Of a stretch of 64,000 nucleotides of DNA, positions 1 to 6,484 are shown one piece after another (the first letter of the stretch is position 1; every line of letters begins with the position of its first letter). The notes under the pieces were generated by a model. That model saw only the letters and a list, made by a program, of their open reading frames with translations, did not search any database and was not told the DNA's origin. The translations under genes and the position numbers were made by a program. This DNA is from CAVXHQ01 sp963789535. Its GTDB lineage: Bacteria; Pseudomonadota; Alphaproteobacteria; Rhodobacterales; Rhodobacteraceae. The stretch is taken from contig CAWBKU010000005.1 of the NCBI GenBank assembly GCA_963789535.1, forward strand, positions 1,736,001 through 1,800,000, read 5' to 3'.

Positions 1-716
1 TCCTGCCGGTCGGCGTCCTTCTCGGCCACGCGTTCGATGCGCGCCAGTGGGCGGCGCCGGGCCTCCGCGATGCGCTGGTGACGACGCTGGTGCTGTGCAG
101 CGTGGCTGCCTTCGTCACCGTCACTGCTGCGGTGTTGATGGTCTATGGCGCACGCCTGTCGGGGCGCCGCCTGCCGGTCCTGTTGCTGCCGGTGACGGCG
201 ATCGGCTATGCAGCCCCCGGCGCCGTGCTGGCGGTCGGCCTGTTCGTGCCGCTCGCGGCCCTCGATCAGCGGGTCGCCGATGCCGTGCTGGCGCTGACCG
301 GGACGGATCCGGGCCTGATCCTGACGGGCACGGCGGCGGCGCTCGTCTTTGCCTATGTCGTGCGGTTCTTTGCCATCGCACAGGGTACGGCCGACGCAGG
401 GCTGGGCCGGATCGCCCCATCCCTGCCGATGGCCGCACGCTCGCTCGGACGCGGCCCTGCGGGCACGCTCGGCGCGATCCATCTGCCGCTCCTGCGCGCC
501 TCGCTCGGCTCGGCGCTGCTGCTGGTGTTCGTCGACGCCGTCAAGGAACTGCCCGCGACGCTGCTGCTGCGCCCGCCCTTTGGGTTCGACACGCTGGCCA
601 CGCGGGTCCATGCCAAGGCCAGCCTCGAGAACATCGCCGAGGCGGCGCCCGCGGCCCTCACCATCACCCTCGTCGGTCTCGCCGCGGTCGCCCTGCTGGC
701 GCGTGCCAACCGCTGA
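1..716 (+). CDS. Iron(III) ABC transporter permease, 3' part (start outside window)
   Basis: The reading frame is open from base 3 to the stop at 716, so only the C-terminal part of the protein is present; an internal ATG at 78 is not the true start. The sequence is hydrophobic with several membrane segments. The EAA-type loop that contacts the ABC ATPase is visible (SLGRGPAG... followed by IHLPLLRAS). The stretch VKELPATLLLRP followed by FDTLATRV is very typical of FbpB/SfuB-type ferric iron permeases. Its role would be inner-membrane import of iron(III) delivered by a periplasmic binding protein. The partner ATPase and binding protein are not in the window. The gene ends about 40 bp before tRNA-Thr and is host DNA outside the prophage. 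Confidence 0.88.
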   Translation, partial: LPVGVLLGHAFDARQWAAPGLRDALVTTLVLCSVAAFVTVTAAVLMVYGARLSGRRLPVLLLPVTAIGYAAPGAVLAVGLFVPLAALDQRVADAVLALTGTDPGLILTGTAAALVFAYVVRFFAIAQGTADAGLGRIAPSLPMAARSLGRGPAGTLGAIHLPLLRASLGSALLLVFVDAVKELPATLLLRPPFGFDTLATRVHAKASLENIAEAAPAALTITLVGLAAVALLARANR

Positions 717-758
717 TCCCTTGTCAGGCGGCACGTGCCCGGCTAAACCCGCCCGCGT

Positions 759-834
759 GCCCCTATAGCTCAGCTGGTAGAGCAATTGATTTGTAATCAA
801 TGGGTCGGGAGTTCAAGTCTCTCTGGGGGCACCA
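759..834 (+). tRNA. tRNA-Thr (anticodon TGT), prophage integration target
   Basis: A full cloverleaf can be drawn. The acceptor stem GCCCCTA pairs with TGGGGGC and is followed by an encoded CCA. The D arm is AGCTCAGCTGGTAGAGC. The anticodon stem ATTGA/TCAAT encloses the loop TTTGTAA with anticodon TGT at 792-794. The T loop is TTCAAGT. The gene is complete at the left prophage end. Its 3' part from 789 is repeated at 40813-40859, so the phage supplies the 3' half after integration and keeps the tRNA functional. The T loop carries A at 815 where the right copy has G; both are purines and allowed. Confidence 0.97.
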
Positions 835-835
835 G
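789..835 (+). repeat. attL core (47 bp)
   Basis: This segment of tRNA-Thr, from the last base of the anticodon-stem 5' strand to one base past CCA, recurs at 40813-40859 with a single difference (A at 815, G at 40839). It is the left attachment-site core of the prophage. Confidence 0.95.
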
Positions 836-980
836 AATACGCATCTTTATAAGGGCTTTGCGCGTATTCACCTTGCGTCGCCGTCCGACCGTCCGACGCT
901 GTCCGGGTCGGACGCTGCGGGGGTGCGGCAGCCGAGCAGCTCGGCGCGGGCGGCGCGCCGCCCGTAGCCGAGGCGGGCCA

Positions 981-2159
981 TTACCCGGCCTCCTTCTTTG
1001 CCGCGACCGGCCGGACGATCGAAAGGACGGCGCGGCTCGCCGTTTCGAAGCTGGCGGGCATGTAGGTTTCGTTCAGCAGCGGATCGACGGCGGCGCTGTT
1101 GCCCAGCACGTCGCCCACGTCCTCGCGCAGACCGCCACCGGCGCGGGCGAGGACACCGAAGGTGCGGCGCAGGTCGCGCAGTTGCAGGTTCGGGCGCAGG
1201 AGCGAGGGGCGCGTCCGCGCGGCGGCGGCACGGACAGCGATGAAGCGCCGGCGCAGGAGGTCGTCGGTATAGGCCTCGCCCGTCGCCTCGTCGACCAGCA
1301 GGTGCACCTGACCCGGGACGGCGGCATCGAGGGCGGCCTCGAGCAGGACGTGCAGCGCCGGGTTCACGGCCATGGCTCCGGCGTTGCCGCGCTTGGACCG
1401 GACGAGGCGCCAGATCCAGCCGCTCTGCGGGGCAGCGCCGGGCGGGGCGGGCAGCGGCCCGCGGGTGAAGCCGTCGAGGCGCGCCTCGCGCATGTCGGTC
1501 ACGCGCGCGCCCTGGAACAGGCAGAGCCCGATCCCGAGGGCGAGCGCGTGGTGGCCAAGGCGGGCGGCGGCGCCGATCAGTGCGTCGTAATCGTCCCAGG
1601 TGGCGTGGCGCGCGCGCGGCGGCGGCGTCTTCATCTTCAGACGAAAGCAGGGGTTGCTCTGTTCGGGGCGCCAGCCCTTCAGCTCGGCAAAGGAGAACAG
1701 CGCCGACATCATGCGGATCTGTTGCAGCGCCTGATGCGTGCCGTTGTGGCGGTAGAGCGTCTCGTACCATTCGTGCATCACCGGCTTGGTGAAATCGACA
1801 ACCAGCCACTGCCCCCACTTTGCGTCGATCGCGCCGAGGCGCCAGTCGTAGTCGCGGCGGGTCGCCTCGCGCAGCTCGCGGAACTGGCGGCTGGCGCGGT
1901 AGAGGCCGACCAGCGCGGCCATCGTGCGGCCCCCGGTTGCAGGCAGTCGGCCACCGGCGGCGCGCGCCCGCTCGACGTCGCGGTTGAGCTGCACGGCGGC
2001 CCGTGTCGACCAGGTGAGGCGGTCGGCCGACAGCTCGACGACGTCGAAGCCGAGCGGGCGCACCGCAGCCTCGGGTTCCCACCAGATGCGCCAGCCGCCG
2101 GAGGCGCGCTTGCGCTGGCGCAGGCGCGGCGGCGGGGCGTCGATGGGGCGGGCAGTCAT
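981..2159 (-). CDS. int: Tyrosine-type site-specific integrase
   Basis: This 392-residue protein would catalyse recombination between phage attP and the tRNA-Thr attB site. The C-terminal half has the tyrosine recombinase layout: QGARVTDMREARLDG carries the first catalytic Arg, LRDLRRTFGVLA lies in the HxxR box region (written here as LRDLRRT), and the nucleophile is probably the Tyr in LLNETYMPAS near the C-terminus. The N-terminal half is the core-binding type. The start was taken at 2159 because the ATG overlaps the TGA of the preceding small gene (ATGA). The longer open frame upstream reads as the shadow of that gene. It is the last gene of a leftward operon that begins at 4306 and lies about 145 bp from attL, as usual for an integrase. 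Confidence 0.92.
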   Translation of the reverse strand: MTARPIDAPPPRLRQRKRASGGWRIWWEPEAAVRPLGFDVVELSADRLTWSTRAAVQLNRDVERARAAGGRLPATGGRTMAALVGLYRASRQFRELREATRRDYDWRLGAIDAKWGQWLVVDFTKPVMHEWYETLYRHNGTHQALQQIRMMSALFSFAELKGWRPEQSNPCFRLKMKTPPPRARHATWDDYDALIGAAARLGHHALALGIGLCLFQGARVTDMREARLDGFTRGPLPAPPGAAPQSGWIWRLVRSKRGNAGAMAVNPALHVLLEAALDAAVPGQVHLLVDEATGEAYTDDLLRRRFIAVRAAAARTRPSLLRPNLQLRDLRRTFGVLARAGGGLREDVGDVLGNSAAVDPLLNETYMPASFETASRAVLSIVRPVAAKKEAG

Positions 2160-2428
2160 GCCCGGCGCGCCTCGGCCATCATCACGACGTTCGGGCCCGC
2201 CGTGGCGGCGCGCTCGGGGGTCATCGACTGGCCCTGCGGCAGGCCTTGCAGGCTTGCCCAGTGCTCCACCTGGTCGCGGCGCCATTTCAGAGGGCGCAGG
2301 CAGGTCGGCAGGGGCAGCGGGAACGATGCATCGTCCTCGAGGCGGGCGCGGCGGGCGAGGAACGCGCGGCCATCGTCGAGACCGATGAGGGAGGCGACGG
2401 CGTCGGCGGTGATGAAGGTGGGGGTCAT
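2156..2428 (-). CDS. Excisionase-like winged-helix DNA-binding protein
   Basis: This is a 90-residue protein just upstream of the integrase, overlapping it by ATGA. The N-terminal MTPTFITADAVASLIGL and the later FPLPLP...RPLKWRRDQVEHWA follow the pattern of AlpA/Xis-type DNA-binding proteins, in which a short helix-turn-helix is followed by a proline-rich wing and a W-R-x-x-x-V-x-x-W helix. Position next to int supports a role in directing excision. The start at 2428 overlaps the stop of the preceding gene. The first nine residues are identical to those of that neighbour. The C-terminal tail of about 25 residues is not recognised. Confidence 0.7.
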   Translation of the reverse strand: MTPTFITADAVASLIGLDDGRAFLARRARLEDDASFPLPLPTCLRPLKWRRDQVEHWASLQGLPQGQSMTPERAATAGPNVVMMAEARRA

Positions 2429-2613
2429 GGTAAGATAGCCTCGTTTTCCCGCTTCGGGCCAATGAAGATGCCGTTCGCATAGCTGTCGAACCATGCCGAG
2501 CCGTCTGTGACGTAGCCGACCGGATATATCCGATAGCCCATCTCGCAGATCTCGTCAGGATGAATGCCGAACAGCTCTGCGGCGACATCTGCGGTGATGA
2601 AGGTGGGGGTCAT
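2425..2613 (-). CDS. Small DNA-binding-like protein, partial paralogue of the excisionase-like gene
   Basis: This 62-residue protein begins MTPTFITAD, exactly like the next gene downstream, and continues VAAELFGI, which matches the first helix-turn-helix half. The rest (a Tyr- and Gly-rich part ending in EAILP) does not resemble the neighbour. A 24-bp stretch spanning the start codon is repeated exactly (2406-2429 and 2591-2614), so the pair looks like a recent N-terminal duplication or a recombination product. Stop and next start overlap by ATGA. The function is not known; a DNA-binding accessory role in integration or excision is an inference from position. Confidence 0.55.
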   Translation of the reverse strand: MTPTFITADVAAELFGIHPDEICEMGYRIYPVGYVTDGSAWFDSYANGIFIGPKRENEAILP

Positions 2614-2716
2614 GTCAGTCCTTTCGAAGAGTTGCCCCCGCGCCAGCCGTCCAGGGCGCGAGAGTGAGGCGGGGGCCGGTGGCGAGCAGCGCACCGGGAC
2701 GGCGCCCGTGGGGATG

Positions 2717-2947
2717 TCAGTCCTTCCAGAGGTGGACCGGCAGATCGGGGAGCATGTCGTGGCGGGCAATGTCGGCGGCGGTGCGGATCGCGGCGGCGCT
2801 AAGCCGCAGGCGGCGGGCCTGCAACGGCGACATGCCGCGGGTGTTGCCCGCCATCTTCGTGCCGATGGCACGGATGTGCGCCATCATCGCCTGCGCGCCG
2901 CGCCGCTCGTCGTCGGTCATGTGGTCGAAGGGGATGTGGATGCTCAT
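2717..2947 (-). CDS. Hypothetical protein, 76 residues
   Basis: A small charged protein (MSIHIPFDHMTDDERRGAQA...) that I do not recognise. It has three predicted helical stretches rich in Ala, Arg and Met and no membrane segment. The start at 2947 overlaps the stop of the upstream gene by ATGA, which supports it as a real member of the leftward integrase operon. A gap of 103 bp with GC-rich inverted repeats separates it from the next gene. Confidence 0.6.
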   Translation of the reverse strand: MSIHIPFDHMTDDERRGAQAMMAHIRAIGTKMAGNTRGMSPLQARRLRLSAAAIRTAADIARHDMLPDLPVHLWKD

Positions 2948-3312
2948 GTCGGGGCCTCCGAGACGGACATCCAGTCATAGACGGCTTCCGCGGGCCCGGA
3001 CCCCTTCACATACATCGGATCATCGACGATGCAGGCGGCAACGCAATCGTCCAGGCCATCGATAGCGGCTCGCACGCTGTAGAATTTTCCGCACCGGCCG
3101 TAGTTCATGGCCCCCGCTACGATATCATTAAAGCGGATCATTTTTCTGTCGAAGGTGTGACCCTCCAGCTTGCCGAGGGCGACCTGTATCCGGGCGCGAC
3201 CACTCAGAAAGGTCCGTAAATCCTCACCTACGCGAAACCGAAATTCGTTCTGGTATGGCGAGGTCGTCGGCGGCATTAGCTCGTGCAAGAGGTAATTGAA
3301 CTCGACACACAT
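2944..3312 (-). CDS. Hypothetical protein, 122 residues
   Basis: I do not recognise this soluble protein. It has a mixed alpha/beta composition, with Phe- and Tyr-containing strands near the N-terminus and four Cys residues in all. The base composition is visibly less GC-rich than in the neighbouring genes, suggesting separate acquisition. Start and stop overlap both neighbours by ATGA, so it is translated as part of the leftward operon. A role in phage early metabolism is possible but not shown. Confidence 0.6.
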   Translation of the reverse strand: MCVEFNYLLHELMPPTTSPYQNEFRFRVGEDLRTFLSGRARIQVALGKLEGHTFDRKMIRFNDIVAGAMNYGRCGKFYSVRAAIDGLDDCVAACIVDDPMYVKGSGPAEAVYDWMSVSEAPT

Positions 3313-3569
3313 CAGACCTGCCCCTCGAACATCAGCGCGGCGTGGGTGACGCGGGAGGTGGCGTCGGTCAGCAGGGCGACGAGGCGGTTGAGCTCGTCGG
3401 CCTCGAGGCGGCGGACGAGGTCGACCAGGTGGTCGACGTTCTCGTCCAGCACCGGGCCGGGCAGGGCGGCGGCCATCCGCAGCAGGTCGGCGAGGGTCAG
3501 GTCGCCGCAGCGCAGGGCCTGCCGGACCACGACAGCGGGGGGCAGCGCCCCGTCGAGGATGCCCACCAT
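3312..3569 (-). CDS. Hypothetical helical protein, 85 residues
   Basis: The start was set at 3569 (MVGILDGALPP...) because this ATG overlaps the TGA of the preceding gene; the upstream extension of the open frame is a shadow. The protein is almost all helical with many Leu, Ala, Asp and Arg residues (LVDLVRRLEADELNRLVALL). It could form a small helical bundle or coiled coil. No family was recognised. Confidence 0.55.
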   Translation of the reverse strand: MVGILDGALPPAVVVRQALRCGDLTLADLLRMAAALPGPVLDENVDHLVDLVRRLEADELNRLVALLTDATSRVTHAALMFEGQV

Positions 3570-3769
3570 CAGATGCCCTCCCGGGTGGCAGCGGCGGTGC
3601 CGAACAGATCGACGTAGCGATCCTTCATGTCGCGCCAGATCCGTGGCGACAGGTAAGTTCTGCCGCGGGCGCGCACCGGGGCGGGACGGGGGCGGGTGTA
3701 CCAGTCGCGATGGCCGACGCACTGGGCGACGAAGTCGCGGAACGACGGGGTGTTGCAGGGCGCCGCCAT
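3569..3769 (-). CDS. Hypothetical protein, 66 residues
   Basis: A small basic, aromatic-rich protein (MAAPCNTPSFRDFVAQCVGHRDWY...). The ATG at 3769 overlaps the stop of an 18-codon mini-ORF; a GTG one codon earlier is also possible. It is linked by ATGA overlap to the next gene. No family was recognised. Confidence 0.5.
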   Translation of the reverse strand: MAAPCNTPSFRDFVAQCVGHRDWYTRPRPAPVRARGRTYLSPRIWRDMKDRYVDLFGTAAATREGI

Positions 3770-3825
3770 CACGCCTCTCCCCGCAGGGCGACGACGTTGC
3801 CGCCGGGGACCGGGCCCGGCACCAT
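3769..3825 (-). CDS. 18-residue mini-ORF, remnant of a duplicated C-terminus
   Basis: The frame reads MVPGPVPGGNVVALRGEA and is joined to both neighbours by ATGA overlaps. Its last 11 residues, GGNVVALRGEA, are identical to the C-terminus of the 86-residue protein at 4046-4306. The DNA around it (about 3766-3825) is a near copy of 4043-4102. It therefore looks like the tail of a duplicated gene whose body was deleted while the overlapping stop/start was kept. A functional peptide cannot be excluded, but passage of ribosomes to the next gene is the simpler reading. Confidence 0.4.
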   Translation of the reverse strand: MVPGPVPGGNVVALRGEA

Positions 3826-4046
3826 CACGACGCCTCCAGTTCGGTGCGCACGATGTTGACGGCCCGGCGCACGGCGCGGGCGGCGACGTCGAGGCGCAGA
3901 CGGTCCTCCGGGGTCATGGGGCGGACGACACCCGCGCCGTCGGACCGGCACATGAGGTGGGCGCGGACGCGGACCTGATGGATCGCGACGAGGGCCCCCT
4001 TGCGCTGGTCGGCACTGAGGGTGCGCAGCGGCGTGCGGGCGACCAT
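3825..4046 (-). CDS. Hypothetical protein, 73 residues
   Basis: A small basic, probably helical protein (MVARTPLRTLSADQRKGALVAI...). The ATG at 4046 overlaps the upstream stop. The middle part PMTPEDRLRLDVAARAVRRAV resembles the nearby 76-residue protein (MTDDERRGAQ...LSAAAIRTAADI) in layout, so the two may be distant relatives. No family was recognised. Confidence 0.55.
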   Translation of the reverse strand: MVARTPLRTLSADQRKGALVAIHQVRVRAHLMCRSDGAGVVRPMTPEDRLRLDVAARAVRRAVNIVRTELEAS

Positions 4047-4306
4047 CACGCCTCTCCCCGCAGGGCGACGACGTTGCCGCCGAGGGCCGGGACCGGCACC
4101 AGCTCGAGGCCCTCGGCGGCGCGGCTGCGATGGGCGGCAAGCTCCTCGAGGAGGGGTGCGAGGCAGAGCAGGAGGAGGCGGGCGCCGATTTCGTCGAGGC
4201 GGTCGGCGCGCAGATCGGCGACGGCGACGCGGGTGGCGTCGAGGGTGAGGTCATCGATCACACCCGCATGGGCGCGGTCGACGGACTGGACGGCGGAAGG
4301 GGACAT
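4046..4306 (-). CDS. Hypothetical protein, first gene of the integrase operon
   Basis: An 86-residue, mostly helical protein (LDATRVAVADLRADRLDEIGARLLLLCLAPLLEELAAH) ending in GGNVVALRGEA. The start at 4306 is preceded by AGGAG about nine bases upstream (minus strand) and by a sigma70-type promoter at 4340-4367, so it is the first gene of the leftward operon. The C-terminus was copied downstream to form the mini-ORF at 3769-3825. No family was recognised. Confidence 0.6.
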   Translation of the reverse strand: MSPSAVQSVDRAHAGVIDDLTLDATRVAVADLRADRLDEIGARLLLLCLAPLLEELAAHRSRAAEGLELVPVPALGGNVVALRGEA

Positions 4307-4338
4307 CGGAAGGCTCCTGTGCGGTGGTTACGCACAAG

Positions 4339-4367
4339 AGTTATGAGTTGTGACCTGCGACTGTCAA
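4339..4367 (-). promoter_or_regulatory. Leftward promoter of the integrase operon with repressor operator
   Basis: On the minus strand TTGACA (4367-4362) is followed after 16 bp by CATAAC (4345-4340). A 17-bp sequence at 4339-4355, AGTTAT-GAGTT-GTGACC, covers the -10 box. It matches 14 of 17 positions of the perfect inverted repeat at 5631-5647 over the cro start. Binding of the phage repressor here would block expression of the integrase and excisionase genes in the lysogen. Confidence 0.7.
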
Positions 4368-4398
4368 GCACAATATGCGAAAAATGCACATCTTGAAG

Positions 4399-4935
4399 CT
4401 AGTCCGCTAGGACGGCCACGAGCATCACGCCGTCAAGATATGCCGGGGGGTAGTAAAAAATCAGATCGACACGGGTATCGGGCGGATCACCCACAAGGAT
4501 CGTAGTCGCCGTCGCACCCGGCAACGTTGTCGCCTCAAGCATCGCCGCGTTCGTGTCGGCCATCAGGACATCCAGCATGTATCTGCCATCAGCATAAAGA
4601 AAGAACATCATGCACAGGAAGGTGCCATCGGCGGGTTCTACGCCGCCGACCATCATGAAAGGCGTGGCAATGTCGGGCCGATCGACGACCCACCCTTGCA
4701 TCGTGGCGTTCCAGTAATCGGGACGGATCCGCTCCAGCAGTTCATCAGGCACGCGTTCCCATTGGAAATCGCGGCCGGCTTCGTTCAGCAGGTCGGGGTG
4801 GTAAGTGGTCGTCAGGCACATGTCGTAAAAGGCCGAAAGGTAACTGTCTTCGTTCGCGTGGAATTGTGCCTGAAGCGGGAGGGCGCCGCAGACTGTAGTC
4901 GCGACAAGAATTGCTCGCTTCAACTGGTGCGCCAT
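4399..4935 (-). CDS. Exported protein encoded with the repressor; possible lysogenic conversion factor
   Basis: A 178-residue protein with a clear Sec signal peptide: basic start MAHQLKRA, hydrophobic core ILVATTVCGALPL, and an A-x-A-like cleavage site before FHANED. The mature part is acidic and aromatic with few Cys and no further membrane segment, so it is probably periplasmic. The gene overlaps the 3' end of the repressor gene by 16 bp on the same strand and should be transcribed from the same lysogen-active promoter. Phage genes placed this way often change the host (lysogenic conversion). GC content is lower than in surrounding genes. The family is not recognised and the actual effect is unknown. 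Confidence 0.7.
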   Translation of the reverse strand: MAHQLKRAILVATTVCGALPLQAQFHANEDSYLSAFYDMCLTTTYHPDLLNEAGRDFQWERVPDELLERIRPDYWNATMQGWVVDRPDIATPFMMVGGVEPADGTFLCMMFFLYADGRYMLDVLMADTNAAMLEATTLPGATATTILVGDPPDTRVDLIFYYPPAYLDGVMLVAVLAD

Positions 4936-5540
4936 TGCGCCATGACCTTGCCCCGGATGCTGACATTGTCGTTGTCGACTACAAAAACCTGTTCATCGGA
5001 TTTGTCCATCGTCGCGGCCACGAGGACAGGCGGCAACCAACGCCGCAGAACGGTCTTGGCGCCGGTGCGGCTGTAGACTTGGGCTACGACGATGTCGCCG
5101 GGGGCCAGTCTTTCGGTCGCGAAGGTGTCGACTAGCATCATGTCGCCCGGCAAGAACCCTGCCAACTCAAGCGTGCGGCTTTTGACCTGCCAGACATCGA
5201 CGCCCGGCCGCTGGCCGAATGTCCGGCCAATGATCTCGAGCTGCGACCTGGCGGCGGCCCCCATGTCAGGGGCGGGTAAGAAGGGGGCGGCATCGCTCTC
5301 TCCAAACCCGGGCGCTGCGGCCTGCGCCGTCGCGGGGTCGGTCGCGCCGGAACGTTCGAGCACTTCGGACAAGGGCACGTTGAGGGCTGTGGCAAAGGCC
5401 TGCGCCCAATCGAGGGACATTCGTTGCGCGCCGGATGCAATCTTGGAGACGATGGAGCGGTCTCGGTTCAGCACCGCAGCGATATCGCCGTCGTTGACAC
5501 CGGCCTTCTTCTTCTGCGTTTTGAACCATTTGGCATCCAT
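4920..5540 (-). CDS. Phage repressor, XRE helix-turn-helix plus S24-like domain without catalytic residues
   Basis: A 206-residue protein. Residues 1-60 form an XRE-type helix-turn-helix (DGDIAAVLNRDRSIVSKIASG, then SLDWAQAFATALNVPLSEVL). Residues 110-206 follow the LexA/CI C-terminal fold: LPGDMMLVD, then LAPGDIVVAQVYS, VLRRW, VFVVDNDN and IRGKVMAQW. The Ser of the usual G-x-S-M motif and the Lys of the usual V-x-K-R motif are not there (ELAGFLPGD and TVLRR instead), so self-cleavage is not expected. The start at 5540 was chosen because the helix-turn-helix begins directly after it. It is divergent from the Cro-like gene, the classic immunity layout. It should bind the operators at 4339-4355 and 5631-5647. 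Confidence 0.82.
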   Translation of the reverse strand: MDAKWFKTQKKKAGVNDGDIAAVLNRDRSIVSKIASGAQRMSLDWAQAFATALNVPLSEVLERSGATDPATAQAAAPGFGESDAAPFLPAPDMGAAARSQLEIIGRTFGQRPGVDVWQVKSRTLELAGFLPGDMMLVDTFATERLAPGDIVVAQVYSRTGAKTVLRRWLPPVLVAATMDKSDEQVFVVDNDNVSIRGKVMAQWRTS

Positions 5541-5597
5541 TGGTGCAAGGTAGTGACTGGTGACGCCACAAAAAGATGCAAAAATTGCAAAATGTGC

Positions 5598-5647
5598 TTG
5601 AATGACATCGCCAAGACAGACTAGATGTAGGGTCATGAGTTATGACC
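5598..5647 (+). promoter_or_regulatory. Rightward early promoter and operator over the cro start
   Basis: TTGAAT (5598-5603) and TAGATG (5622-5627), 18 bp apart, form a plausible but weak promoter. A perfect inverted repeat GGTCAT-GAGTT-ATGACC lies at 5631-5647 and includes the ATG at 5635. A weaker relative (GGTAGTGACTGGTGACG, 11 of 17 matches) lies at 5549-5565 near the repressor start. The predicted transcription start is within a few bases of the ATG, so the transcript may be leaderless. Confidence 0.6.
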
Positions 5648-5961
5648 TGACACCATTTGCTGTGTGCGAGCGCCTGATCGGGCCAATCGAACGGCTGGCC
5701 GAGATAACGGGTCAGTCCTCGAAGGCCCCTTATCGCTGGCGGACGGGCTCCGGCTGGCGCGATGTGGGCGACCTTCCGCCTCGCGCCAACCGCGCGTTGC
5801 TCGACCATTCCGACCGCCATGCCCTCGGCCTGACCGCCGAGCACCTGATCCGCGGCGCCAGCGCCGCCGAGGTGGCGGCGATCCTCGCGGACCGCGGCGC
5901 CCGGACGGGCGCCCAGACCGGGACCGATACCGAATACCCGCAGCCGGTGGCTGCGGAATGA
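5635..5961 (+). CDS. Cro-like regulator
   Basis: A 108-residue protein starting MSYDLTPFAVCERLIGPIERLAEITGQ. Residues 10-45 look like a short helix-turn-helix of the kind in which a phage Cro-like protein recognises its operator (IERLAEITGQSSKAPYRWR). It is the first rightward gene, divergent from the repressor, and its start codon lies inside the operator palindrome. This arrangement means the repressor directly blocks it. The C-terminal part (residues 60-108) is Ala- and Asp-rich and not recognised. The assignment rests on context and weak motif evidence. Confidence 0.65.
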   Translation: MSYDLTPFAVCERLIGPIERLAEITGQSSKAPYRWRTGSGWRDVGDLPPRANRALLDHSDRHALGLTAEHLIRGASAAEVAAILADRGARTGAQTGTDTEYPQPVAAE

Positions 5962-6017
5962 ACGCCGGGCGCACCATAACCTGTCGGGGCCCTCATGGCC
6001 CTCGGTGCGCCCCACCT

Positions 6018-6050
6018 GGCGGGGGTCGGCGCAAGCGCCCCGCCTTTTTT
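6018..6050 (+). terminator. Rho-independent terminator or attenuator after the Cro-like gene
   Basis: GGCGGGG (6018-6024) and CCCCGCC (6038-6044) form a 7-bp GC stem with a 13-base loop, directly followed by TTTTTT (6045-6050). It lies 57 bp after the Cro-like gene and before the replication operon, the place where lambdoid phages use antitermination. No antiterminator gene was recognised. Confidence 0.7.
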
Positions 6051-6199
6051 CTTCCTCTTCGGTGCGTCGCAGACCTTTCCTCCCGGTCAGGTGCGGCGTG
6101 CCGGGGCGCGGCAGCCTGGCAGCAGGCCGCGGGGCGCGTGCGGGGGTTTCCCGGAACCCGGCAGAGCCGGACGCGCGCACCTCTCGACCGGTGCGCCGC

Positions 6200-6484
6200 A
6201 TGAGCGAGCGTCTGCGCCTCAAGTTCGACGCCTTTGCCGTGGCGATGCGCGCCAAGATCGGCGAGCACGACGTGACCGAGACCGACGAGCTGCTGGCGCG
6301 GGCCGAGGAGACGCTGACCTCGGACGACCCGCTGTTCCGGGCGATCACGGCGTTCGTGGTGGCGATGGAGACCGCAACCGGACCCGCCGGGCGCCTGGAG
6401 CCGGGCCACGTGCTGCACGACGCGCTCGAGGGGATCAACGTGCCGGTGCCACCGGACCTGCACCGCCGTGACATCCATGGCTGA
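6200..6484 (+). CDS. Hypothetical protein, 94 residues
   Basis: Start taken at 6200 (MSERLRLKFDAFAVAMRAKIGEHDV...); the frame stays open upstream but that part is Arg- and Pro-rich shadow. The protein is acidic and helical. It opens a run of early genes that overlap by ATG/TGA. Not recognised. Confidence 0.6.
   Translation: MSERLRLKFDAFAVAMRAKIGEHDVTETDELLARAEETLTSDDPLFRAITAFVVAMETATGPAGRLEPGHVLHDALEGINVPVPPDLHRRDIHG

Noticed and set aside
786..2438. Long plus-strand frame opposite the integrase gene
   Set aside because: It starts inside tRNA-Thr and its product is Arg-, Gly- and Ala-rich without domains. It is the antisense shadow of integrase and excisionase-like genes in GC-rich DNA.
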